Assembly: GCA_021791615.1 (NCBI GenBank)
Contig: JAJYWG010000254.1
Coordinates: 7,746 to 71,745, forward strand
Length of the DNA: 64,000 nucleotides
From: Actinomycetes bacterium
Lineage (GTDB): Bacteria > Actinomycetota > Acidimicrobiia > Acidimicrobiales > RAAP-2
Reading direction: 5' to 3'
Of the stretch, positions 17,001-25,580 are shown in pieces. Under the pieces are notes generated by a model that saw only the letters and a list, made by a program, of their open reading frames with translations, did no database searches and was not told where the DNA came from. How positions within the stretch are numbered: position 1 is the stretch's first letter; every line of letters begins with the position of its first letter. The translations under genes and the position numbers were made by a program.

Positions 17001-18626
17001 TCATCCGCCGGCCCGGAGACGATCCCTCAGGACGAACTTCTGGACCTTGCCCGACGGCGTCCGGGGCAGCTCGTCGACCACCCGAAGCTCCTCGGGCCAC
17101 TTCTGCCGGGCCAGCCCGGCCTCTTGGAGATGTGAGCGGATGTCTTCGAGCGCCGGGGGGCGGGCATCGGCCTGCATCCGGAAGAACGCGCACCCGTGCT
17201 CGCCGAGCCGCTCGTCGGGCGCGGCGACGACTGCCACCTCGGCCACGCCGTCCATGTGGGCTAGGATCTGCTCGACTTCGGCAGCGCTCACATTTTCACC
17301 ACCTCGGATGATGATGTCCTTCACCCGGTCGGTGAGCGTGAGGCATCCCTCTTGGTCGATGATCCCGACGTCCCCGGTCCGGAACCATCCGTCCTTGTCG
17401 ACAGCGACCGCCGTCAGCTCCGGATCGGTGTAGCCGGCGAAACGATCGGGGCCTCGGGTGAGGATCTCGCCGGGCTGCCCGACTGCCACGTCGCGCCCGT
17501 CTTCGTCGACGGTGCGCACCTCGACATGGGCCAGCGGACGGCCATCGGTATGGATCCGTTGGGCAACCGGATCGGCATGGCGGCTCCCGGTCACCGACGG
17601 GTGCTCCGTGCACCCGTAGGCTCGGGTGAGAGAGATACCCAACTGGTCGGCGCGTTCGGCCACGGCATCGGGGATCGGGGAGCCTCCAAGCGAGATCATC
17701 GGCATGCGAGCCAAGTGCTCGGGTCCGAAGCCCGGGGCATCGAGAAGACTGGTGAAGAAGTAGGTCGAGCCGTTGCCGGCCCCGATGTCCTCTTCGATCA
17801 TGGCGTCGAGCACGGTCTGGGGATCCCAGCCGTCGATCAGGTAGATGGGCCATCCCACTGCCAGCGGTACCAGCAACCCGGCCAGCATGCCGATGGCGTG
17901 GCCGACAGGCGCGCCGGTGAGGGTCGCGCGCTGCCGCTCGTCCTGGTGAGCACCGAGCTGGCGCACCTCGAAGCCGATCGACCGGTGCGTGTGGATGACG
18001 CCTTTGGGGTCGGCAGTCGTGCCCGAGGTGTAGCCCACCAGGGCTGCTCCATCAGGGTCACCGGCTTCCGGCGATTCGATGGGAGGCCCAGCGGCAACAT
18101 CCGCGAAACGGTGGTCGCCGACCGGCGCCTCCCCTCCCACCACGATCACGTGCTCGAGCCCCGGCAGGTCCTGGCGGATCGGTGCGAGGTCGGCGAGGTA
18201 GTCACGCTGGCCGAATCGTGCGACTTGGATGAGCGCCCGAGCACTTGACTGGCGCAAGATGAACCGCACTTCCTTCGGTCCGTAGAAGTGGACGATCGGC
18301 ACGAGGACGACGCCCAGCATCGCGCACCCGTAGAAGGTCGCCGCAGCTTCCACCCAGTTCGGGAGCTGGAACGCCACCACGTCGCCGGGCCCGATGCCGA
18401 GCCGGCGGAGCCCGCCGGCCAGGCGCCGAGCCATCTGGGTCACGTCGTCCACGGTTCCCTCGTAAGGATTGGCCGCCGACCAGATGCGGAACCGTCGGCC
18501 GGCCGAGGACTCCAGGGCATCCGTCAGGAACTGCCCGAGGGTCCGCTCGTCCCACGCTCCCTCGGACCGGTAGCGGCGAGCGAGGTCGCTCGGCACCGGG
18601 GACAGCGCCCAATCGCTCGATCTCAT
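17001..18626 (-). CDS. Acyl-CoA synthetase (AMP-forming)
   Basis: 541 residues from the ATG at 18626. It has the P-loop GYTSGTTADPKGVIHTHRS, the A5 region YGCTEHPS, A8 GWFRTGDVGIIDQEG, and the hinge region IIIRGGENVSAAEVE. The C-terminal lysine is in RTPSGKVQKFVLRD. The N-terminal half resembles cyclohexanecarboxylate/fatty-acid CoA ligases. In-frame codons continue to 18701 through a 24-bp tandem repeat and encode Arg/Asp repeats, so they are not included. It lies between an ACAD gene (upstream) and a PhyH gene (downstream), all on the minus strand and probably one operon. Confidence 0.92.
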   Translation of the reverse strand: MRSSDWALSPVPSDLARRYRSEGAWDERTLGQFLTDALESSAGRRFRIWSAANPYEGTVDDVTQMARRLAGGLRRLGIGPGDVVAFQLPNWVEAAATFYGCAMLGVVLVPIVHFYGPKEVRFILRQSSARALIQVARFGQRDYLADLAPIRQDLPGLEHVIVVGGEAPVGDHRFADVAAGPPIESPEAGDPDGAALVGYTSGTTADPKGVIHTHRSIGFEVRQLGAHQDERQRATLTGAPVGHAIGMLAGLLVPLAVGWPIYLIDGWDPQTVLDAMIEEDIGAGNGSTYFFTSLLDAPGFGPEHLARMPMISLGGSPIPDAVAERADQLGISLTRAYGCTEHPSVTGSRHADPVAQRIHTDGRPLAHVEVRTVDEDGRDVAVGQPGEILTRGPDRFAGYTDPELTAVAVDKDGWFRTGDVGIIDQEGCLTLTDRVKDIIIRGGENVSAAEVEQILAHMDGVAEVAVVAAPDERLGEHGCAFFRMQADARPPALEDIRSHLQEAGLARQKWPEELRVVDELPRTPSGKVQKFVLRDRLRAGG

Positions 18627-18646
18627 CGTCTCGTCGCCACCCTCTC

Positions 18647-18694
18647 TCCTGCCATCACGCCTGCGATCACTCCTGCCATCACGCCTGCAATCTC
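18647..18694. repeat. 24-bp tandem repeat, two copies
   Basis: TCCTGCCATCACGCCTGC starts both copies (18647-18670 and 18671-18694); they differ in the last six bases. It lies in the short gap between the ACAD and CoA ligase genes. Confidence 0.8.
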
Positions 18695-18713
18695 CATCCA
18701 AGTCGCAGTGCGT

Positions 18714-19823
18714 TCAGACCGGAGACACGATCATCTGCGCCAGACGGAGCCGTTGCGAGCCCGACCCCCCGATCAGTACGTCATTTTGCTTGGCACGCTT
18801 GAACAGGAAATGGGCAACGTTGGCCCACGTGAAGCCCACGCCTCCGTGCAACTGAATGTTGTCCCCGGTGAGCTTGACCGCCGTCTCGGCTGCATAGCCG
18901 GCGGCCATGGCGGCAGTGCGCTCCCGATCGGTGGGCGGTGCTCCAGAGTCGGCCATCCATGCGGCGTACTGCGCGCCGGCCCGGGCCATCTCCAGCGCGT
19001 GGAACATATCCACCAAGCGGTGCCGCACCACCTGGTTGGCCGCCACCGGACGGTCGAACACGACCCGTTCCTTCGTGTACTCGGTCGCCTCTTCGAGAGC
19101 CCGATCGGCGACGCCCACCAGCTCCGACGCCAACCCGATCGAGGCATCGTCGAGGACGGTGCGCCAGAGCGGACCCTGATGCCCAGGTGGCCCGAGAGGC
19201 ACGGCGCGTACGTCGTCGAGCACCACTCGCGCCGCCTTGCGGGTCGGGTCAAGCGTCGGTACCGGCTGGACGTCGACGTCGCCCGGAAGGTCCACCGCGA
19301 ACGAACGCAGGCCCTCCTCGCTCCGGGCCACGACGATCATCCAGTCCGCCGTGTGGCCATCGAGCACCAGCGGCTTGGTACCGCTCACCACCCAGCCGGC
19401 ACCCTTGCGACGGGCCCGGCTCCGGACCGTCGCCAGCGGATCACCATGTCCGAGCTCATGGAGCGCCACGGTGCCGCGCTGAACTCCCGCAGCCAGCGAA
19501 CCGAGCAGCTCGTCGGCCCCAAGGGCTCGTGCCGCGAGCGTCGCCAAGACCGCCGACGAGAAGAACGGCCCGGGAAGCGGTACCCGGCCCATCTGCTCGA
19601 GCACGATCCCCGTCTCGAGAAGGCCGGCACCGGCCCCGCCGTGCTCGGCAGGCACCAGCAGGCCGGTCCATCCCAGCTCGACGATCGTGTGCCACAGCTC
19701 CCCGGTGATCCCTTGGGGATCGTCGGCGAGAGCGCCCAGGGTGTCGGCGTCCACCGCCCGATCGAGGGCCTGGCGTGCCACATCTCGCAGGGCGAGCTGC
19801 TCGGCGTCGTAGGTGAAGTCCAC
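18714..19823 (-). CDS. Acyl-CoA dehydrogenase
   Basis: 369 residues from a GTG at 19823 preceded by AGGAGAGACGAGAAA. ACAD-like features are LVPAEHGGAGAGLLETGIVLEQMGR split over residues 55-80, FDRPVAANQVVRHRLVDM near 270, and LHGGVGFTWANVAHFLFKRA near 325. The acyl-CoA-binding middle region is divergent, as in the small-subunit-like members that pair with a second ACAD. The divergent neighbour at 20077 is another ACAD, so the two could form a heteromer as in mycobacterial ChsE1-ChsE2; that is inference. The intergenic palindrome at 20031 may control both directions. Confidence 0.88.
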   Translation of the reverse strand: MDFTYDAEQLALRDVARQALDRAVDADTLGALADDPQGITGELWHTIVELGWTGLLVPAEHGGAGAGLLETGIVLEQMGRVPLPGPFFSSAVLATLAARALGADELLGSLAAGVQRGTVALHELGHGDPLATVRSRARRKGAGWVVSGTKPLVLDGHTADWMIVVARSEEGLRSFAVDLPGDVDVQPVPTLDPTRKAARVVLDDVRAVPLGPPGHQGPLWRTVLDDASIGLASELVGVADRALEEATEYTKERVVFDRPVAANQVVRHRLVDMFHALEMARAGAQYAAWMADSGAPPTDRERTAAMAAGYAAETAVKLTGDNIQLHGGVGFTWANVAHFLFKRAKQNDVLIGGSGSQRLRLAQMIVSPV

Positions 19824-20028
19824 TTTCTCTCGTCTCTCCTGTCCCCGTCTCGCGCCCGATCTCGGTCGGCGACCAACGATCAGCGCCGGCACGCCGTTCG
19901 CTCGGAATCCGACTGACTCCGAATGAGCGCTCTCCCCACCGTCTGGGCGAGCACCCTGTTGCACCCTGTTGCGCCCTGTCGTCGGTCACGCACCTCGCGG
20001 CGCTCCCCGGCCATGCTCGTCCGATGAC

Positions 20029-20069
20029 CCTGACAGCAGTGTCAGGGTACACGACATTTGGGCTACCGT
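20029..20069 (+). promoter_or_regulatory. Operator and leaderless promoter of an acyl-CoA dehydrogenase gene
   Basis: The palindrome CCTGACAGCAGTGTCAGG (20029-20046) has perfect 7-base arms. It is followed 17 bases later by TACCGT (20064-20069) and then, after seven bases, the GTG start at 20077. The right half of the palindrome therefore occupies the -35 position. It also lies 206 bases from the start of the divergent ACAD gene. Confidence 0.68.
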
Positions 20070-20076
20070 GGCCGCC

Positions 20077-21309
20077 GTGGACTTTGCGCTGTCACCAGAG
20101 GACGAAGCCTTTCGCGACGAGTTGCGCGCCTGGTTGGACGAGCACCTGCCCCCATTCTTGGAGAAGGAGACAGCAGGCGCCTCGGGCGATGCCGGAGACG
20201 AAGGCGGCAAGCTCTCGGGGGAGGCGTCACAGCGGCGCCGCGCCGCGTGGCAGCGTGAGCTGCACTCGGGGCGTTGGGCCGCCATCCACTGGCCGGTCGA
20301 GCACGGAGGCCGCGCCGCCACTGCAATGCAGCGCATCATCTCCTCGGAGGTGATGGCCGAATACCGCACTCCGGGGATGTTCAACACCAACGGCATCTGG
20401 CAGATCGGGCCGATGATCATCACCTGGGGTACCGACGAGCAGAAAGCCCGGTGGCTCCCGAGCATTCTTGAAGCCCGAGAGCACTGGTGCCAGGGATTTT
20501 CCGAGCCCGACGCCGGCAATGACTTGGCAAACCTGCGGACGATGGCGATCCGAGACGGCGACCACTACGTCGTGAACGGTCAGAAGATCTGGATCTCGAC
20601 CGCCCACTTGGCCAAGTGGGGGCTTTTCCTGCTCCGCACCGACCCGACGGCCATCGAGCGCGGCGCAAAGCACGAAGGGATCACCGCGTTCATCATCGAC
20701 ATGGAGACGCCGGGGATCGAATGCCGCCCCATCCGGGACATGGCCGGCGAAGAGATGTTCAACGAGGTGTACTTCACCAACGCCCGCATACCGGTCGAGT
20801 GCCGCTTGGGTGGTGAAGGCGAAGGCTGGATGGTCGCCATGGGCACTCTCGGTTTCGAGCGCGTCGGCATCGCAGGTCAGATCTCCATCCTCGGAGCTGA
20901 CCTACGGGCAATGGTCGAAGCAGCCCGATCGACGAACCCCGACGCGCTCGCTGACCCGGTCATCGCCGATCGTCTTGCTCGGGCCTGGACCGAGATCGAG
21001 TTGGCGCGTCTCCTCTCACTGCGGGCACTCAGCCGGATCATCAAGGGAGAACGCCCGTGGCCCGAAGTCCAGTTCGCCAAGCTCCAGTGGTCTTCACTGG
21101 CGCAAGAGCTGGCTGAGCTGGCAGTCGATCTGCTCGGGCCAGCCGGGGTCCTGGCTCGAGGAGGCCCCGACTCGGTCGACCGAGGCAAGTGGACGCGCCT
21201 GTACGCCTTTCAGCGCTACAGCACGATCGGCGGTGGCTCGACCGAGGTACAGAAGAACATCATCGCCGATCGGGCCATCAAGCTCCCCGGCCAGTCCCGT
21301 ACCTCCTGA
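20077..21309 (+). CDS. Acyl-CoA dehydrogenase
   Basis: 410 residues. The GTG at 20077 is seven bases after a TACCGT box, so the transcript is probably leaderless. Motifs in order: GFSEPDAGNDLANLRTMA near 145, NGQKIWISTAHLAKWG, MFNEVYFTNARIP, and the C-terminal IGGGSTEVQKNIIADRAIKLPG. It resembles FadE-type dehydrogenases with a full catalytic domain. A TLP1-type thiolase follows five bases after the stop, so both ends of a beta-oxidation-like cycle are encoded together. A strong 18-bp palindrome lies just upstream of its promoter. Confidence 0.93.
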   Translation: MDFALSPEDEAFRDELRAWLDEHLPPFLEKETAGASGDAGDEGGKLSGEASQRRRAAWQRELHSGRWAAIHWPVEHGGRAATAMQRIISSEVMAEYRTPGMFNTNGIWQIGPMIITWGTDEQKARWLPSILEAREHWCQGFSEPDAGNDLANLRTMAIRDGDHYVVNGQKIWISTAHLAKWGLFLLRTDPTAIERGAKHEGITAFIIDMETPGIECRPIRDMAGEEMFNEVYFTNARIPVECRLGGEGEGWMVAMGTLGFERVGIAGQISILGADLRAMVEAARSTNPDALADPVIADRLARAWTEIELARLLSLRALSRIIKGERPWPEVQFAKLQWSSLAQELAELAVDLLGPAGVLARGGPDSVDRGKWTRLYAFQRYSTIGGGSTEVQKNIIADRAIKLPGQSRTS

Positions 21310-21314
21310 GCGGG

Positions 21315-22961
21315 ATGGCCACGGTGAGCCAGATCGTCGACCCCCGCGCCCCCTGCCTGATCGGCGTAGGCCGGCAGACGTGGCGGGCCGGACCCGGTGG
21401 CGGACCCGGTGGCGGACCCGGTGGCGGACCCGGTGGCGGACCCGGTGTGAGCCAAGAGGCACCCGAACCCTTGGAGATGTGGGATCTCGTTGCCCGGGCG
21501 GCGGCTGCGGACGCCGGGACCGGCTCCGACGGCCGCGTCCGCGAGAGGATCGACCTCATCGACGTGGTGTACTGCCAGTCCTGGGACTACGACGACCCCG
21601 CCGGCAGACTTGCCACCCGTATCGGCGCGACTCGAGCGCGCGGCCACTACTCGGGAATCGGTGGTTCGATCCCCCAGACGCTTCTCTCCGAAGCCGCTGC
21701 AGACATCCTCGCCGGCGAGCTGGACCTCGTGCTCGTGGTCGGAGGCGAGGCACTGGCCACCGTCCGCCAGATCCGCAAAGAGGGTCGGCGGCCCGACTGG
21801 TCCCACAAAGCGCCCGAGCGCCGTCCGTTTCCTTTCGACATCCCCTTTCATCCGGCCGAGATGGCGCACTCGATCTTCGAGGCTTACCTCACGTTCTCCT
21901 TGTTCGACAGCGCCCGGCGTGCCCACTTGGGGCGAGCGCTGGACGATCATCAGGCCTGGCTGGGTCGCCTCATGGCACCTATGACCGTCGCAGCCGCAGC
22001 CGATCCGACGCACGCCTGGTTTCCGATCCGTCGTGACGCAGAAGAGCTCAGCACCCCGACTGCTGCGAACCGCATGGTCGCGTACCCCTATACGAAGCTC
22101 ATGATGGCGATCATGGACGTGGACATGGCTGCCGCCTTGCTGCTCGCCAGCCACGAGTGCGCCGACGAGCTCGGGGTGCCCCCTGAGCAACGGGTCTACC
22201 TTCGCGGCTGGGGGAATGCCCGGGACCCGGACTACGTCGCAGAGCACAGGGATCTCTGGCGTTCCCCGGCGATGGCCGTCGCTGCGAGGGCGGCCCTCGC
22301 GGGAGCCGGCATTCGCACCGAAGATGTCACGCACTTCGACCTCTATTCGTGCTTTCCGAGCTCCGTGGCGTTCGGTGCCGACGCCCTCGGTCTCGACCTC
22401 GACATGGTGACGGACGGTGCGCGGCCGTTGACGGTGACTGGAGGACTTCCGTACCACGGCGGGCCGGGAAGCAACTACATGACCCATTCGATCGCAGCGA
22501 TGGCCGAGCGGTTGCGCTCGGATGCGGGAGCGTTCGGATTGGTGAGCGGCGTCGGGATGCACATGACCAAGCACGCGTACGGATTGTGGTCCACTCAGCC
22601 AGGACGACTCTCGCCTCCCGATCCCCGGGCCATGGCACAAGACCTGGACCGTGAGCGCGACCGGACACCGGCCCTCGAGCCCGGGCCTGCCGGCGTTCTG
22701 GAGCCGGCAACCGATCCCGAAGGCCGGGTCACGATCACCGTAGAAGCAGACGGGCCAGCCGCGGTTGCGGCCTACACGGTCCTCCATGACCGGGAGGGCT
22801 CAGCGACCTGGGCACCGCTGGTGTGCAACCTGGCCGACGGGACGCGTTGCTACGCCCGAGCGGACGATCCGGGCATGCTGGCAGCAGCCGAGCGCGAGGA
22901 GCTCATCGGACAGACTGTCCACTTGGTGGTACGCGAGGGAGTGAACCACGCCCAGGCCTGA
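21315..22961 (+). CDS. Thiolase-like protein type 1 (TLP1), acetyl-CoA acetyltransferase family
   Basis: 548 residues: an N-terminal thiolase fold (about 1-440) plus about 100 residues at the C-terminus (VTITVEADGPAAVAAYTVLH onwards) that match the extra beta domain of mycobacterial TLP1. Family members bind CoA esters; some lack thiolase activity. Pattern pieces include VAYPYTKLMMAIMDVDMAAA and TGGLPYHGGPGSNYMTHS. It starts five bases after the ACAD stop, so it is co-transcribed. Near residue 27 an in-frame 12-bp tandem repeat gives GPGGG repeated four times plus GPG, an insertion not typical of the family. Confidence 0.88.
   Translation: MATVSQIVDPRAPCLIGVGRQTWRAGPGGGPGGGPGGGPGGGPGVSQEAPEPLEMWDLVARAAAADAGTGSDGRVRERIDLIDVVYCQSWDYDDPAGRLATRIGATRARGHYSGIGGSIPQTLLSEAAADILAGELDLVLVVGGEALATVRQIRKEGRRPDWSHKAPERRPFPFDIPFHPAEMAHSIFEAYLTFSLFDSARRAHLGRALDDHQAWLGRLMAPMTVAAAADPTHAWFPIRRDAEELSTPTAANRMVAYPYTKLMMAIMDVDMAAALLLASHECADELGVPPEQRVYLRGWGNARDPDYVAEHRDLWRSPAMAVAARAALAGAGIRTEDVTHFDLYSCFPSSVAFGADALGLDLDMVTDGARPLTVTGGLPYHGGPGSNYMTHSIAAMAERLRSDAGAFGLVSGVGMHMTKHAYGLWSTQPGRLSPPDPRAMAQDLDRERDRTPALEPGPAGVLEPATDPEGRVTITVEADGPAAVAAYTVLHDREGSATWAPLVCNLADGTRCYARADDPGMLAAAEREELIGQTVHLVVREGVNHAQA
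21390..21447 (+). repeat. 12-bp in-frame tandem repeat inside the TLP1 gene
   Basis: GGACCCGGTGGC occurs four times (21390-21437) followed by GGACCCGGTG. It encodes (GPGG)n-type sequence near the protein N-terminus. Copy number may vary by replication slippage without changing frame. Confidence 0.9.
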
Positions 22962-22970
22962 TCTGTGCCG

Positions 22971-23020
22971 GTGCGAGCCGGTGCGAGCCGGTACGAGCAG
23001 GTGCGAGCCGGTGCGAGCCG
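22971..23020. repeat. 10-bp tandem repeat, five copies
   Basis: GTGCGAGCCG occurs at 22971, 22981, 23001 and 23011, with a variant (GTACGAGCAG) at 22991. It begins nine bases after the TLP1 stop and borders the decayed transposase. The stretch 22962-23589 holds no intact gene. Confidence 0.9.
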
Positions 23021-23038
23021 GTGAACCCCGGGGCTCGG

Positions 23039-23340
23039 GGACATCCGATGTCGCTGCTGTGCTGGACGTCGAAGTCTACCCCGAAGCTCGCCACGGAGCT
23101 CGTGTGCGAGAGCTTCGCCATCACCGACCACATGGTGGCGTGGATCGAACGGCCATCACGTGCACCTGTGGAAGTTCGAGCTTGCCAAGCTCGCGAAAAA
23201 GACCAGCCTCGACATCACGGCCTGCCACTACCCACCCGGTACGTCGACGTGCAATCGAATCGAGCACAAGGTATGGAGCTCCATCTCGCCCGTTGTTACC
23301 GGCCTGACTTCCATGGCGACCGGAACTACACCATTGATCG
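23039..23340 (+). pseudogene. Remnant of an ISAzo13-type transposase gene
   Basis: Two pieces in different frames look like an ISAzo13-family DDE transposase. The first, from the ATG at 23048, reads LLCWTSKSTPKLATEL, the family's R/CWTxKSTxxLA segment. After about 23155 the frame changes and HLWKFELAKLAKKT is followed by ACHYPPGTSTCNRIEHKVWS, which matches the C-terminal CHxPPGTSKWNKIEHR block. Most of the catalytic core between them is missing, so the element has both a deletion and a frameshift. GC is lower than in neighbouring genes. No inverted repeats were identified. Confidence 0.75.
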
Positions 23341-23589
23341 CTCAAACCCTCGGTGAGCCCTTTCTACTGCTCGGGAGTACGCGCCTGCACGGTCCTTGCC
23401 AAGGTCTCAGGTTCACGCGCCCGTCCGATCTCGCCGAGGCGGTACGGTCTGGTGCAAGCTGAAACACGCAGCGTTCCGCCGATCGGTCCGCCGCAGAGCC
23501 ACCTGACGCATGCCGCACCAGGGCGCGTCTGAGGGGCCGGGAACGCCTCGGAGCAGGGGCGGCACTACAACGAGGAGCAGGGGCGGTCG

Positions 23590-24564
23590 ATGATCGAGCT
23601 GAACGGTCTCGTCAAGCGATACGGTCCGACCCTGGCCGTCGACCACTTGACGTTCGAGGTCGTCGCCGGCAAGGTGACCGGGTTTCTCGGCCCGAACGGC
23701 TCGGGCAAGTCGACCACCATGCGGATGATCATGGGGCTCGACAACCCGGACGCCGGTTGGGCAACGATCCGAGGTCGGCCGTACCGCGAGCTGGCCTGGC
23801 CCCTCCGAGAGGTCGGCGCGCTGCTCGAGGCGAAAGCCATCCACCCCGGCCGGAGCGCCTTCAACCACCTCCTTTCCCTGGCTCAGACCAATGACATTCC
23901 CCGCCGGCGGATCGACGAGGTCATCGATCTTGTCGGCCTCGCCACCGTTGGCCGCAAGCGGGCCGGTACGTACTCGCTCGGCATGGGCCAGCGTTTGGGG
24001 ATCGCCGCCGCTCTGCTCGGTGACCCCGGTGTGCTGCTGTTCGACGAACCGGTCAATGGCCTCGACCCCGAGGGGATCCGGTGGGTGCGCAACCTTCTCC
24101 GGCATCTCGCTGCCGAGGGCCGAACGGTCCTCGTGTCAAGCCACCTCATGAGCGAGATGGCACTCACGGCCGACCACCTCGTCGTCATCGGGCGAGGTCG
24201 CCTGATCGCCGATATGCCGATCACCGATCTCACCTCGCGCGGCTCCAACCACAACGTGCTGGTGCGGACGCCGAACACCGGCGAACTGGTCCAGAGGATC
24301 CACGATGCCGGGGGTCAGGCCGTGACCGACGCGGACGGCGCGCTTCGGGTCACCGGGCTGCCGGCCGACGTCATCGGAGAGCTCGCCGCCGCCGGGGGCA
24401 TCGTCTTGCACGAGCTCACGCCTCGCAGCGCATCCCTCGAAGAAGTGTTCATGGAGCTGACGGGGACAAGCGTGGAGTTCCACGGGATGGGGATGGAAGC
24501 CGCTCCTCGCAACGACCGACCCGACCACGATCCTACGGCTCCGCTGGAGCTCACGGGACCATGA
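23590..24564 (+). CDS. ABC transporter ATP-binding protein (ABC-2/BcrA type)
   Basis: 324 residues, ATG at 23590 after GAGGAGCAGGGGCGG. Walker A GPNGSGKST is at about 37-45, the signature region is YSLGMGQR, Walker B is VLLFDEPVNGLD, and the H-loop is SSHLMSE. The C-terminal 90 residues are the regulatory domain of exporters related to BcrA and DrrA. It pairs with the membrane protein of the next gene (ATGA overlap). Such pairs export antibiotics or lipids, and the substrate cannot be told. A GGAGCAGGGGCGG direct repeat precedes the start. Confidence 0.93.
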   Translation: MIELNGLVKRYGPTLAVDHLTFEVVAGKVTGFLGPNGSGKSTTMRMIMGLDNPDAGWATIRGRPYRELAWPLREVGALLEAKAIHPGRSAFNHLLSLAQTNDIPRRRIDEVIDLVGLATVGRKRAGTYSLGMGQRLGIAAALLGDPGVLLFDEPVNGLDPEGIRWVRNLLRHLAAEGRTVLVSSHLMSEMALTADHLVVIGRGRLIADMPITDLTSRGSNHNVLVRTPNTGELVQRIHDAGGQAVTDADGALRVTGLPADVIGELAAAGGIVLHELTPRSASLEEVFMELTGTSVEFHGMGMEAAPRNDRPDHDPTAPLELTGP

Positions 24565-25463
24565 GCATCACTGAGAACTCGAGATCCGGTGGCGATGAGC
24601 TCCAGCCACGGGTTGGCGAAGCAAGCAGCGGCTCAGATCCAACTCCGTCCGCGCACGGAGAGCGTCCGGGCCACTACCGCCTCTCGGGCGTCCTCAAGTC
24701 GGAGTGGACGAAGCTCCGGAGCGTGAGATCCACCACCTGGAGCCTGGTGGTCACCGCGATCCTCGTGATCGGCATCGGCATCCTGGCCACCGCGACCGAA
24801 GCGGACCGCTGGTCGCACGAGACCTTGCTCCAGCACCTGACGTTCGACCCGACGAGCCTCAGTCTGACCGGCCTTCTCCTCGGTCAACTGGCCATCGGCG
24901 TCCTCGGCATCCTTGTGATGACCGCCGAGTACGGCAGTGGCACGATCCGCGCCACCTTGGCAGCCGTCCCCAACCGGCTCCTCGTGCTCCTCGCCAAGAC
25001 TGCGGTGTACGCGGTCGTCGCACTGGTCGTGAGCGAGGTCCTTGCGTTCGCCGCCTTCTTCATCGGTCAGGCAATCCTCGCTGGATCCGCCCCACACGCC
25101 GTCCTCAGCCAGGCCGGAGTACTGCGAGCAGTCGCCGGAGGCGGTCTCTACCTTGCGGTGCTCGGACTGCTGGCCCTCGGCATCGCGACGATCGTCCGGC
25201 ACACTGCCGGGGCGATCAGCACGTTCGTTGGCGTGCTCTTCATCCTTCCGCTCGTCGTCGAGGCGCTCCCGTCGTCGATCAGCGACGCGGTCGCCAAGTA
25301 CCTCCCCGCTGTCATCGGGGTAAGGATGATGACGGTCCACGTGGGCCTACGAGCCGCTCAGGCGCCAACGTTCGGCCCGTGGGTCGGCTTTGCCATTCTC
25401 TGCGGGTACGCCGTCGTCGTCCTCGTCCTCGGCGGTTGGCTGCTCGTGCGACGCGACGCATAA
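24561..25463 (+). CDS. ABC-2 type transporter permease
   Basis: 300 residues, ATG overlapping the ATPase stop as ATGA. A polar N-terminal tail of about 40 residues is followed by SGVLKSEWTKLRSVRSTTWSL, the usual ABC-2 entry. Six membrane segments then lie at about 60-78, 105-125, 145-170, 195-215, 222-240 and 278-297. The motif AEYGSGTIRATLAAVP is typical of actinobacterial ABC-2 permeases. With the preceding ATPase it should form a homodimeric exporter. The C-terminus ends in LLVRRDA, again typical. Confidence 0.92.
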   Translation: MSITENSRSGGDELQPRVGEASSGSDPTPSAHGERPGHYRLSGVLKSEWTKLRSVRSTTWSLVVTAILVIGIGILATATEADRWSHETLLQHLTFDPTSLSLTGLLLGQLAIGVLGILVMTAEYGSGTIRATLAAVPNRLLVLLAKTAVYAVVALVVSEVLAFAAFFIGQAILAGSAPHAVLSQAGVLRAVAGGGLYLAVLGLLALGIATIVRHTAGAISTFVGVLFILPLVVEALPSSISDAVAKYLPAVIGVRMMTVHVGLRAAQAPTFGPWVGFAILCGYAVVVLVLGGWLLVRRDA

Positions 25464-25514
25464 CCACGCAACCACACGGCCGACCTCGGCATGCTTGGAG
25501 GACGGGCCATCGAT

Positions 25515-25580
25515 TAGCTTGACCTGATGCACATCGGACTGGCCGAGGCGGTGCGCAGCAGAGAGGCGACGGCGCGTTGA
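25515..25580 (+). CDS. 17-codon leaderless leader ORF before the GH35-like gene
   Basis: TAGCTT (25515-25520) is followed after six bases by ATG 25527. The ORF encodes MHIGLAEAVRSREATAR and stops with TGA at 25578-25580. That stop overlaps the TTG start of the next gene as TTGA. It could be a leader peptide that couples translation to the glycosidase gene. Alternatively it is the true N-terminus of the glycosidase, separated by a one-base sequencing error or frameshift. It is too short for a family assignment. Confidence 0.45.

Noticed and set aside
22910..22922. GGACAGACTGTCC palindrome that resembles the TGACA-type sites
   Set aside because: It lies inside the TLP1 coding region, lacks the 4-base centre and T-A arm ends, and no promoter is near it.
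15906..23020. Possible CRISPR-like arrays at the tandem repeats
   Set aside because: Repeats are directly adjacent with no unique spacers, and no cas genes are present.
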